The notes beneath the pieces were generated by a model. It was not told the origin of the DNA. It did no database searches and saw only the letters and a program-made list of their open reading frames with translations. A program made the translations under genes and the position numbers. DNA of 64,000 bases, from positions 48,235,356 through 48,299,355 of the forward strand of contig CM038466.1 of assembly GCA_021464415.1 (NCBI GenBank). The letters run 5' to 3'. How positions within the stretch are numbered: position 1 is the stretch's first letter; the number at the start of each line of letters is the position of its first letter. Shown one piece after another: positions 33,990 through 44,995 of this stretch. Source of the DNA: Lonicera japonica (Eukaryota > Streptophyta > Magnoliopsida > Dipsacales > Caprifoliaceae).

Positions 33990-34720
33990 CTATAGAAAAA
34001 ATTATTGGTATGTTAGAATTTATTGTGTGTATATTATTGGTGTGAATGTTTTAACTTTGATGTGACATCTTCATGTGTGTATAAAACTCATCTAATGGTG
34101 TAGAGTTAATGCACACCATAACATGTATATTTTAACCATTAAATTTTTATATTTTTTGAAAATAAATTTGGTCAAACTTGATGTTTTATAATATAGAAAA
34201 AATATATCTTTATGCTGAAAAAACTAAAAGTATACCGGATTGGACCGATTTGTTTTTAATTTTTAAAAAAATATTTTTAATCATAATCCAACCACGTAAC
34301 GTACGTCCTAAAAATGACAGATTGAGATGACCAATAATATATAAACACATAATGTACGCCCTTAAATGTTACACAATAATTTTTCTTATTTTTTTTTGTA
34401 TAATTATATAGTCATGATGGATCTTGTTTAATTGATCTTGATTAGTATATTTTAAATATTAAATTTTGAATTTTTTATTTTAAGTTGTTGCATTTTTAAT
34501 GTAGACAAAATTATTAGAATGTGAGAATTTATTGTGTATATATTATTGGTGTGAGTGTTTTAACTTTGATAAGACATCTTAATGTGTGTATAAAATTTAT
34601 CAAATGATATAAAACTAATGCACACCATAACAAATTTATTTTTAACCGTTAGATTCATATATTTTTTAAAAAAAAATTTAGCCAAAGATAATATTTTATA
34701 ATATAAATATAAAACATAAA
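33990..34720 (-). repeat. inverted copies of the 25885-26290 repeat
   Basis: Two units (33990-34197 and 34510-34720) read on the minus strand like those at 25885-26290 (TATTATAAAACATC..., ACACATTAAGATGTC). Together with the left units they form a large inverted arrangement around the nested LTR elements. Confidence 0.65.
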
Positions 34721-34819
34721 TTTATCAACTTAAATTTATTACACGTTCCTTATTTTTTTTATTATTAATTTTTATTTAATTTACCTTGTCAGTTTAATAA
34801 TAAAACAACAGAAAAACAA

Positions 34820-34961
34820 ATGTCATTCTCTTTCTCTTCGCTTTCCCGTAAAACCTAGCCCCCACTCCCCCAGCCACCATCGAAACAAAACCCTAAGCCC
34901 CAACTCTCAGCCATCGACGACTTCTCAGCCCCAACTTCCCGTCGACGACGACTTCTCACAG
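34820..34961 (+). other. UTP7 5' leader exon with telo-box
   Basis: A C-rich leader with a telo-box AAACCCTAA (34888-34896), common in plant ribosome-biogenesis and translation genes, ends in CTTCTCACAG/GTACAC, a good splice donor (intron from 34962). A second untranslated exon probably joins before the ATG at 35234. A diverged copy of this exon, donor included, lies in intron 5 (38896-39040). The exact transcription start is not visible. Confidence 0.6.
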
Positions 34962-35233
34962 GTACACTACTCTATCTCTCTATTTATCTCTATTTCCGTA
35001 TATCTGTCTATCTATCTCCGTCTCCGTCTCTCTCTAAATATACAAATGTATGTGTTTTATCATAGCTGATTGCTCTGTGTTTTACAACAGCTGTCTCTCT
35101 TCTCAAGGTCGCCGACTAAACCGTATTTTCCGGCGACTTTAGCTCCAGGAGACTATCCACTTCCGACCTACCAAAATCGCGGCGGCGGCGATTTTAAGAA
35201 CACTGCTTGAATTGACAGCGAAAATTTCAAATT

Positions 35234-38200
35234 ATGGGAACGGAAGTTTATTTGCAGGATAATTCTGTTGAGACAGACATAAAATTGAAGAAGTTTCTTA
35301 GAGGCGAAGGTGCAGATTTGGAGGTATGCCGCTAGGGATTAAATTTTATCATTTCTAATTTTATTGTTATTGTTATTAATATTGATTAATTTTTACCCTC
35401 TGTATTTTCTTTCAGGCCTTGCAAGATAAAAAATTGAAGGGTCAGCTTGCTGTTAGAGAAGTATTATATGGGAAGTCTGCAAGTGCTGCTGTCAAGGCTG
35501 AGAAGGTATACATTTTATCCGACTTTTTAGTTGAATAGTTTCTCTATTGATATTTTGCATAATAATCCTGCCTTATTTTGGTTATGGACAAGAAGAATTC
35601 AAATAACTATATCTCCTTTCGCCGAAATCTGAATATAACAATGTGATTTTATTATTGGCAATCTAAGAGGACATGCATTTGTTTATATGAATGTAAATTT
35701 ACTTTTGGCGTTCCCTAAGGTGATTTTGGAAAGAAAAAATCCTCACAGTTTTGTTTATTTTAAGCAAGTGTTTAATGGGATTTTTTTTACATACCTATCC
35801 TTTTTCTGAGCATGCTGTTTAATGCATTGCATTATATATATATATATATATATGAGGTTCAAGTTTATCAACAATTAATAAATAAAACTTTCATTCAGTG
35901 GCTTATGCCAACCGAGGGTGGCTATCTGAAAGCCGAAGGTATGGAGAGTACATGGAAGTTCAAACAGCATGACATTGGTCGTGAAGTGGATGTTTTAAGT
36001 TTGAAGAACCAATACGATATCATTTTACCAGGTTGGAGTTCTGTTCCATTGCTTTAAGTACATACATGGCCTTAAATATCAATCACATTTCTTGTTGGCA
36101 TTACATTGATCGGAGGACCCTCTTCACATTAATCCTATGTTGTACGTTTTTCCTTTTCAACCTTTTGTGCTTGTACAATCTATATAGATATATTTCTTGG
36201 GGTACGTAGCTAAAAGCTTATTACCAGGTTTTTGGGGTTCCCGTTAATGTGTTGGAAAGTGGAAGATTTTGGGCATAGGTGGTGGGGTTGGGGCATGCAT
36301 ATTGGAGGGTTTAAAATCTAAATGCACCCTTGGGATAAGTCAGGTGCTCATAAAGGTCTGGATACCCCAAGTTATAGACAGGATATATATATATATTTAT
36401 CTACTTTGCCTTAATGCCATAAATATTTGACTCAGATGTTATGGTTACGCTTCTTTTCCCTTTATCATTGACAAAAATTTACCAACTTACATTAACAGAG
36501 CTTGGTCCATACACACTGGATTTTACTTCGAGTGGTCGGTATGTGGCATTAGCAGGACGCAAGGGTCATCTGGCCATAATTGACGTGAAAGATTTGGGTG
36601 TTGTTAAAGACTTTCAGGTATGTCTCAAAACCTTAATGCAAGTCTTTCAACCTTTACTTTCCAAAAGATAAAAGAAGATTTTTTGCTAAGTAAATAAAAT
36701 GAGGTCAAAAGAACACGAAAACAGAACTCATGGAGAAGTGGTCTCCAATCTTTGTTTAAATAAGATCTCAAGATCTCAGATAAGGCACCAATAGTTGATA
36801 CTCCCAAAGAAGTGATGAACCTGATGAGGATGGTAATTTAGAAAGGTAGACATGAAAGTAAGCTATTAAATAAGTCGGCACCCAAACTTGTTTTCACCAA
36901 TAGAAGTAACATGCAGAAACCAATTTCCGTCCCTTGTTATCAAATATTGCAGATCTCTCTCTCTCTGGGTTCAAATACTGTAGATATTATCGTTTCTTGA
37001 AGGTAGGACAACGTTTTCAGAAAAGGGAAAAAGGTGTATTGCTTTTTCAGCACTCCTTTTAATTCTTTATCAGTCGCATAAACAAATTGTACCGGTCGGC
37101 TTGCTTCTCCAATTCATGCTCTTGCTTGAAGCACTTTAGTTGTTTCTTCTTGAAAAAAAAGACAAGCTGCATAGAAGCTGAAGGATCAAGCAATCCTTAC
37201 AAATTGACCATATCTCTGCTTCCATGTAAATTTGCTATTTGATCCATAAGCAGCTGTTCGATAGTTGACCATGGTGCATATTTATGCACTGACACATTTC
37301 AAAGTCTAAAGCTTAAATCATCAGTATCTTTGCATTAAGCATTTGTTGCAGCTGACTCCAAGATGTCCGGATTTAACTCTTAATAGTTTTGTGATGAATA
37401 TTTGCAGTAGGAACAAAGTAGGCCTTCTCTTCGAGTTGACTTTACATGAAGCAATTTATCTTCTTTCTTTTTTAGTTAATGTGTACAAGAGCCTATTGGG
37501 ATAAAGGCTTGTTGTTGTTGTTGTTGTTGTTGTTGTGTACAAGAGCCTATTGTTGTTTCCTTCCTCATTTTTTCTAACAAACTCACCTATAGCTTAAGTT
37601 TCAACCATTCAGATGCTTCTCTATGTGAACATGTAACTGAAATAAGTTGAAAAGGAAAAAAGAAACTTAGGTTTCTTTAAATGGCAAATGTCTGACTACT
37701 GATGTTTTATTCTTTTAGGTTAGAGAAACAGTGCACGATGTGGTGTTCTTGCACAATGAATTGTTTTTTGCTGCTGCGCAAAAGAAGTAAGGCCTCTTTC
37801 TGTCAGTTGTAATTCACATCTATTTTGACAGTTTTGCAGAGAAGTTTTCCTTGAATTACCATTGGTATCTGTATAACAAGATATGAGTGCACGTGCCCTC
37901 ATTTTTGTAATCATAATTTGCCAGATGTGATCTTGGTATAAAATGAAGAAGTTTAAACCTTTACTTGATCACTTTTACCATGTTTCAGTGAAGAAATTCC
38001 AATAATGATATTGCTCGTCTATTCTAAAGTTAGAAATGGCACTAGTTGCTGCTTGTGACTTTAGATGTGGAAGTGATGGTACTCTTTTATAGCTAGCCTT
38101 AAATGTACACCAGGACATTTGCTCTGTTTATTTTTTCCTTTATCAAAATTGTTTGGGGTTTTACCTTACACGTTGGTAGTGTAATGAGGAGATCTTTGGT

Positions 38201-41200
38201 TTGTTTGTTGGTGTACTGAACACAAATGATAACTTCAACAATGTATTTTTGGGCGAGGACCCATGGTGTTGTTGTGTTACATATTTGATAAAATAAAACC
38301 ATTCTTGGGTTGCTATAATTGAAATTTTTACTTTAAAATATGTTCCTTCTTGACTAGTTCAGACTTTTTAGATTACTTCACAGCATGTTTTGTTTAGCCA
38401 TATAAGTAGTTGCATTGCAATTAGCTTTCTTTGGTATCTTCTTTTCTTTCAAACTTGTGACCTGAACATGATTTCTTCCTCCTTTTTTTTGGATGGAAAA
38501 TTGATTGTCATGAGCAATTGCTGTCACTAGTTTTATCCAATGTTCTAAAAATCGCTAGGCGCTCCTAGGTTGGCGAGAGGGGGCCTAGCGCCTAGAGGAT
38601 TAATCGGGGACTAGTCGGGGATTAATCGGTCAAACGATTTTTTATTAAAAATATTATTTTAAATAAAATAATACTAACAAAATATAATATACCTTTTAAA
38701 TTAACATTAATTGTCCAACATTCAACCAATAAAACATGAATTCCAAAAAAAGTCCAAATTTTAAAATAATAAATAAATAAAATTAACAAAAAAATAAATA
38801 AATAGGGGTGAAATTACAAATAACTAAAAATATATAGGGTGAAAATAATAATAATAAAACTTAATAAGACAAAGACAAAGCCAAACCAAATATATATCAT
38901 CTCTTTCCCCGTAAACCCAGCCCCCATTCCGCAGCAACCATCGAAACGAAACCCTAGCTGTCAGGCCCGACATCTTCTCAGCCCCAACCTATCTCACCCT
39001 CGATCTCGACGATTTCTCACCGACTTCGACGACTTCACAGGTACGTACTCTCTCTCTCTATCTACGTCTCTCTCTATCTCAATCTCGTTCTCTCTCCCAC
39101 GTCTCATCCACAACCAATCGGAAAATCGGCGCCTAGACCAAAAGTCGTCGCCTAATCGTCGCCTAATCACTCCGGCGCCTAAACACAAACGACTTGCCCT
39201 AGGCCGGGCGGGGGAGGACCGATTTCCGCCTAAGCGCCGCCTAGGCGCCGCCTAGGCGCGATTTTTAGAACACTGGTTTTATCTAACACATTTTCAGTTT
39301 TACGGCCTTAATTTTCTTTTGGTCGTTCTTGCACGCGGATCTAATACTTTTAGTGTTCTTTTGATTTCGAGTTTTGGTTCATTCCTGAAATCCTAAAATG
39401 GTAAATAGATACTAGAAGTATCGTTTAACTTGTGTCAAGAGGTTGAATCATACGTTTGTGTCAAGAGGTTGAATCACAAGTTCATGATGCTCAAAATTTT
39501 TCATGTGAAATTACTATTCTGGGTAATAGGAAACGAACAAAAACTTGATCCAACCGAGCATTTATGCACTGGGGATTTAAATGTTGCTTTTGTTATTTCA
39601 AATGCTTCTTGGGTCTTCATTTAATGTTTCAATAATACAAGTAGAAAATTCTTTGTTTCAGACATGTTTGGCACTTCATCAATGTTAAACGTGACCGACA
39701 AACCTTAGTGATTTCAATACCCAAACAATCTTGTATTTGATATTCCATGACTGTACTTTTTGGAACTTCTGTGCTTCATAGATACTACTTCTCCTAACTA
39801 CGTGAGGAAAAAACCCATCAATCCCCGTTTTAGCAATGTGCAATTGGTGTGCACATCTCCCAAATTCCAATATTAGCATTTCCAGATCATGTGTTTTGAT
39901 TGTCTACTCACTCATTTGAGGGGGTAAAAGGCTTTTAGGATTTGGTCCCTAAGATGAACGTTCTAAAGGATGAAGGCCCTAACATTTTTTTCTTAAAGAT
40001 GCGCTCCCTTGGCTGTATCTACCTCAAATATCTGTCTCTCACACAGTATCTGTCCCCAGTATCTGCCTCTGGAGAGGATTCAATTTCACAATATCTGCCT
40101 CAAGTTACCCTGCATTTGTCTTAGGTTAGATGGTATCTATCTCACATGACACGGCCATGGTTTCTGACCCCTGGGGACTGCGTCTTTATAAAAGAAAGTA
40201 GTGGACCACATCCAAAAAATATTCGATCTTAAGGACAGGATCCTAGTTTTTTCCAAGAAATATAGCTCTCATTTAATTATGTAAAGGGTTGCTTTAATAG
40301 GCATCATTAGCAATTTGATATATCTTCTGCTAGTGAAAGAATTATTTATGTATTCTTTTTCCAGTGATTGGTGGTACTTCAAAATAAAGCTACCTAACTT
40401 TTTTATGAATGGTATTTTACTCTAACCAAACAAAAATTGTGACAGGTATACATATATTTATAACCGGGATGGCACTGAACTTCACTGCCTGAAGGTTAGT
40501 ACTGATTTCTGAAGATTTTTGCTTGTAGCTTCTTATTCTATGTTACTGCTTTGATCTACCCATCACTATTATAGATTTACTGCCCAGTGTTACTTTATAA
40601 CATTAAGTTGCTGTATATACATTCAGGAACATGGTGCAGTGTTGAAACTTCAATTTCTAAAGAACCACTTCCTCTTGGCCTCCATAAACAAATTTGGGCA
40701 GCTTCATTATCAGGATGTTACTACAGGGGAGATGGTAGGTAACTACCGAACCGGGTTAGGCCGTTCTGATGTTTTACAGGTTAACACGTATAACGGATTA
40801 GTTGCTTCAGGCCATTCCAGTGGCTCGGTTAGCATGTGGAAGCCGACCACTAGTGCACCCCTGGTCAAGATGCTGTGCCATCATGGGCCTGTCACAGCTT
40901 TAGCTTTTCACTCAAATGGCCATCTAATGGCAACTGCTGGTATGGATAAGAAAATAAAGCTTTGGGACCTGAGGAAATTCGGGGTTCTTCAAACATTACC
41001 GGGCCATGCCAAGTCCTTGGATTTTAGCCAGAAAGGTTTACTTGCCGTGTCAACTGGATCATTTGTGCACATATTGAGTGATTTATCGGGATCGCAGAAT
41101 TATAGCAGATATATGGGTCATTCAATGGCAAAAGGTTACCAAATACAGCAAGTGTCTTTTCGGCCTTATCAGGATGTTTTGGTCATAGGACATTCCATGG

Positions 41201-41661
41201 GTTGGTCCTCTATTCTTGTTCCAGGAGCTGGGGAACCCAATTTTGATTCTAATGTTGCAAACCCATATGAGACGTCTAAACAGAGGAGAGAGAAGGAAGT
41301 GAGGTCTCTACTTGACAAACTTCCTCCAGAATCAATTATGCTAGACCCCACAAAGATTGGGACGGTGAGGCCTGTGATGAAGAAGAAAGAGAAGCTGACA
41401 AGAGAGGAGAGAGAGGCTGAGATGGAAGCTGCTGTGGCGGCTGCAAAGAGCGGTCCCATGAAGAAGAAGACTAAAGGGAGGAGCAAGCCAAGTAAGGTGG
41501 CAAAGAAGAGGCAGGAGGGGGTTGAGAGAGCTAAAAGGCCTTTTGTGGAGCAACTAAAGGAGGAAGATATGTCTATAAAGAAGAGGAAGAAAATGAGCGA
41601 GGATAATCAGCTGCTGCCAAAGTCTCTTCAGCGGTTTGCTCGTAAGAAGACAACAACATGA
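35234..41661 (+). CDS. UTP7: UTP7/WDR46 WD40 protein of the small-subunit processome
   Basis: Seven coding exons join in frame: 35234-35323, 35416-35505, 35899-36031, 36499-36617, 37719-37786, 40446-40494 and 40627-41661, all with GT..AG introns. They give 527 residues, close to the usual plant length. WD40 repeats fill about 130-350 (one ends KIKLWD at 293-297). The BING4CT region follows at about 337-417 (FRPYQDVLVIGHSMGWSSIL, PGAGEPNFDS). The C-terminal 100 residues are Lys/Arg-rich and likely nucleolar. UTP7 binds in the U3 snoRNP-containing processome, needed for 18S rRNA maturation. The start ATG (MGTEVYLQDNS) follows the last leader intron. Intron 5 (37787-40445) is long and holds a transposon. 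No defect was seen in the coding exons. Identity is strong; exon ends were placed by eye. Confidence 0.93.
37509..37536. repeat. (GTT)n microsatellite in UTP7 intron 4
   Basis: About nine GTT units. A short GTGTACAAGAGCCTATTG duplication flanks it (37479 and 37536). Confidence 0.85.
38541..39276. mobile_element. MULE-like (Pack-MULE) element in UTP7 intron 5
   Basis: Long terminal inverted repeats start TGTTCTAAAAATCGC on the left and CCAGTGTTCTAAAAATCGC on the right (opposite strand). They continue with GC-rich CTAGGCGC-type repeats. They are flanked by TTTTATCCAA (38531-38540) and TTTTATCTAA (39277-39286), a 10-bp duplication with one change, as in Mutator-like elements. No transposase is present. 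The middle carries a gene-derived segment (38896-39040). Confidence 0.75.
38896..39040 (+). pseudogene. copy of the UTP7 5' leader exon inside the MULE-like element
   Basis: It matches 34834-34961 in order: TCTTTCCCCGTAAACC, CCATCGAAACGAAACCCTA, ATCTTCTCAGCCCCAAC, GACTTCACAG/GTAC. Similarity continues into the CT-rich start of the following intron. It is diverged and has extra bases, so the capture is old. It keeps a splice donor at 39041 in the sense direction of the host gene and could act as an alternative first exon. Confidence 0.7.
39287..40445 (+). other. rest of UTP7 intron 5
   Basis: No further element ends were recognised. Short repeats CAGTATCTGTC/CAGTATCTGCC occur near 40035-40105. 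Confidence 0.5.
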
Positions 41662-41920
41662 TTGTGCCAAATTTTGAGCTTGTTGGCGGGCTTTTAAGTT
41701 AATTTGTATTTTTGTTTCTCATATGCAGCTAAATTAAATTGTTTTCTACCTGTTCCACTACTCGGTTGGGATCTCTTGCGAGAGAAAAAAGGTGAGAGTT
41801 GTGTGTACAATAATTTTCTTCAAGTTAGTTTTATGAACTATCATAGGGTAATAGAGCCAATTTTCACCTTACGGTCTTCACCAGGCCAGATTGGCTGGCT
41901 GTGAACAAAATCTGTCACGG
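41662..41920 (+). other. probable UTP7 3' untranslated region
   Basis: T-rich DNA follows the stop. A 66-codon frame at 41704-41904 has no support as a protein. No single poly(A) signal is convincing. Confidence 0.4.
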
Positions 41921-42824
41921 TTTGAGACCATGTCAATATGAACTTTAGGGTAGTCACATTTATGATCTTGACAATTTAAAGTTTTGATGTTCTGGAAAAT
42001 GATGTATCACAAACTTGAACTTCATATATATTACAACTACCGTGCTTATATACCACTGCATGAAGCACGGATTACATCGGTGAAAGCTTGTGTGCGCTAC
42101 GGGTCATAAGAGCAGATTTGGAGGAGAATGGTGGTGGTGAAAACGGTGCTCATGGTGCCAATTTCCAAGTCTCAAGTTCACTCCATTGTATGCTTGAAAG
42201 TAATGGTCCTTGTATCAGAGACAATTAAGATTATTTTTTCACTTGCTATGTATTAATAGCGTTTTTCTCTTATAGACGTCGAGATTCATTTCTTCTTCGA
42301 AACATAAACAATATTGATTCTTAGGCTGTCTCAGGGCTGGCCTGGGCATGGGCGATCCATGCGGTTGCTTAAGGCCCCTGACGTAATAAGGCCCCCGAAT
42401 TTCCCTCCCCAACCCCCTCCTTTTTATATATACGTTATAGTAGATAAAATTAAAATAATTTTTGGCTAAATAAAAGTAAACAATGAGACAATTGTCCTGC
42501 GGGTGATGGTGTTTGTCTTGCAATTCGAGTTCTTGAGTTCTTAAGTTTGGAGTTTCTAAAGCAACAGTAGCATTGATTATATTAATCTTTGACTCCACAC
42601 TTAATTACACACCAAATTGAAAATTTTAATGAAATTCATTATATTAATCTCTATGCACGTTAAATCTTGCAAACAAATAGTATGCAATCTTTTTGCATAA
42701 ATAATTCATCAGAAGGAATATGTGTTTTATTTATTTATTTCTTTTTTCTTTATCACGTTGTTTGCATTTTTTATACCAAGTATTCACACGGATCAAATTG
42801 GACAATTGAAGTGAATTTTTATTT
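41921..42824. other. intergenic DNA with a possible transposon end
   Basis: No gene was seen. CAGGGCTGGCCTGGGC near 42328 resembles a hAT-type terminal repeat. The matching inverted end was not found. Confidence 0.3.
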
Positions 42825-43381
42825 TCTATACTATAAATAAATTTGTAAAATATAAATCATCCGCCCCATGTATCGCACGGGTTAGAATCTAATCTATCAC
42901 ATAAATTGGAAGAAGTTCCTCCATAATTACTTCATTAATTATACCATTAATTACCATAAATTTAATTTTCTCATTTAATTTGATTGTCAGCCATTTTTCA
43001 TCTTCCTCCTCTTTTTATTATTTTTAATGATGGGATCCTTTCTCTCCCACAAATAAAAGTTTGAAGTATAATATTCACGTTAAATGTAGCCATTTAATTA
43101 TATAATTTGATTCTTCGGCTTCTCCTACCATTGCTTATTTATTTTCCAGAGTCACCATTAAAAGTGCATTGAACATATTAAACAAGACATTTATAATAAG
43201 TTTATAGGATAATTAATTTTTGTATTAATACTCTGGATTAAATCAAATTTAAGTATTCATAAATAGTTCCAATATAATAATACATTTTTTTTTTCAAATT
43301 TTGACTTAGTAATAATTTGTGAAACAAATATGTAAAGATTAAATGATACAATGCTCGCACATCGTGCGGGATACAAACTAG
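42825..43381 (+). mobile_element. short non-autonomous Helitron
   Basis: The 5' end is TCTATACTATAAATAAATT (42825). The 3' end has a hairpin CTCGCAC/ATC/GTGCGGG (43354-43370), then ATACAAA and CTAG (43378-43381) followed by T. No coding frame. A second hairpin-like block (CGCCCCATGTATCGCACGGG, 42863-42882) near the start may be a leftover 3' end of another copy. Confidence 0.65.
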
Positions 43382-44989
43382 TACATATATGTATTATGAA
43401 GGAAGTTTGTAATTAATGTACTAATTATTGCATACCTTTTGGTCTTTAATTATGCATATAATTTCTTTATTTCCTTAATTTTTTCACTTACTTATTTAGT
43501 TACTTACTTATTTTTTTTATTAGCAAATTAGTAAATAGCCCAGAATTTTCGTATGTTGAATACTCAAACCAACATCGTTTGATTAATTAGTGAACAACCC
43601 ATTGTTTTGCTTTTGACCTAAATGTCTTAATAGTTTTAATTCTATTTTTTTATTTTTATTTCGTTGTAAATGGCATCTTTGCCCTTTGTTGGGTTTTAGG
43701 GTATCTACCGTTTGTTGGTTACAAGATATTTTCTCTCTCCTATATTTAGTTAAAGTTTGCATCATATCTTGGTAACCACCGTTACCATGTATATTCATTC
43801 AAATAAGAGGGTATGTTGGCATCTTTATCATTTTGTTAGGAACTGCTATATTACTGCATATATATATATATATATAGTATTTTACTTTTGCAGTTTGTTT
43901 TATTTATGAGCTTTTTGTCTGCTTGTTATTTTTCTGCATTCAATGGTTGATGTTCAGTTACACGTCACAGGTAATTTTAGCATTTTGTAATCATAGATTT
44001 TCTTTGTAACATCAATGGTAACTTTAGAATATTATAATCTTAGATTTACTTGTTATTTTCCTGCATTCACTGGTTGATGTTCAGGTACATGTCACAGGTA
44101 TTTTTAGCATTTTGTAATCATAATTTTGCTTTGTAACATCGAAGGTAACTTTAGAATATTCTAATCTTAGATTTGATTCGTAATCCAATTATATGAACCC
44201 ATGTAATGTAGTTGGTTGTAAATTATCTTTTCAAAATTGTTCTGTCATTTGATATTATGTGGTGAATGCACTAATATTGATGATATATTTCTAGTCATGG
44301 GTATTTTTGTTGTAAAAAATATCAATTTTTTTTTCACTTTTTTCCAGCTTGTGTAGTTTGTAAGACACTAGAAACTCATTCTTTTGCAGATATTTCAATT
44401 TCATCATAGATTTATCAGCTGTGTTATAATCCATTTCATGATTCCAACTTAATATGACTACGCGTAGAGTAAGCAAACTGCTTCCTCTTTTAGACGTACA
44501 TGACTATGTACTAAGTAAAATGACTACATGTTTTTTTTTTCGTTTTCCCTCATGGTGTACTTTGTAAAATTTTATAAACTATTTTTTTGCAGTAATAACA
44601 ATATTTAATAGATTTATCAGCTATATTTTAATCTTTTTTATGACTACAACTTAATATGACTACGCTCATCGTATTATGACTAAATCACATTTATATGTTT
44701 ATGACTTATATATTAAGTAAAATGTCTACATGCCATTTACAACGATTGTATTATCACTACATGTCATTATTTTTAGTCATATTATACAATAAAAAAATTA
44801 GCTATATTGTATTATGACTAAAACCATGTCATTAACATTATTTCAAGTTAATCCCACTGTTGTTTAATTATGAAATTAACTGTAAAACTGTTACTTTCAC
44901 TTTCATTAGGAGCCATATTTTCACTACGTAAACATGGGTGCAATTCTTCCCATGAGAAGCAGATACATGAATTTAATTTATTTATGGAT
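43382..44989. other. AT-rich flank of the MULE, with duplicated and TATGACTA-rich DNA
   Basis: TGGTTGATGTTCAG plus about 110 following bases is repeated in tandem at 43945 and 44070. Between 44450 and 44850 the words TATGACTA and ATGTCATT recur, and their complements recur at 57300-57500 beyond the second MULE gene. These may be the subterminal parts of the MULE. A clean terminal inverted repeat was not found. Confidence 0.4.
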
Positions 44990-44995
44990 TAGTTA

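Larger units (their letters stand above)
26835..34197 (-). mobile_element. Helitron-like element interrupted by nested LTR elements
   Basis: On the minus strand the 3' end shows a hairpin (GTGCC, loop, GGCAC; 26848-26861) and CTAG (26838-26835) beside a T. The 5' end reads TCTATATTATAAAACATC (from 34197). Removing the LTR insertion (27915-33685) leaves about 1.6 kb. The 5' end lacks the expected preceding A, and several family copies overlap here, so the pairing of ends is tentative. Confidence 0.4.

Noticed and set aside
38839..39255. 138-codon frame through the MULE-like element in intron 5
   Set aside because: It crosses the captured non-coding leader and the GC-rich terminal repeat; there is no domain, and the parent sequence is untranslated.
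41169..41553. Minus-strand frames of 105 and 70 codons
   Set aside because: Antisense of UTP7 exon 7, whose Lys/Arg-rich codons leave the other strand free of stops.
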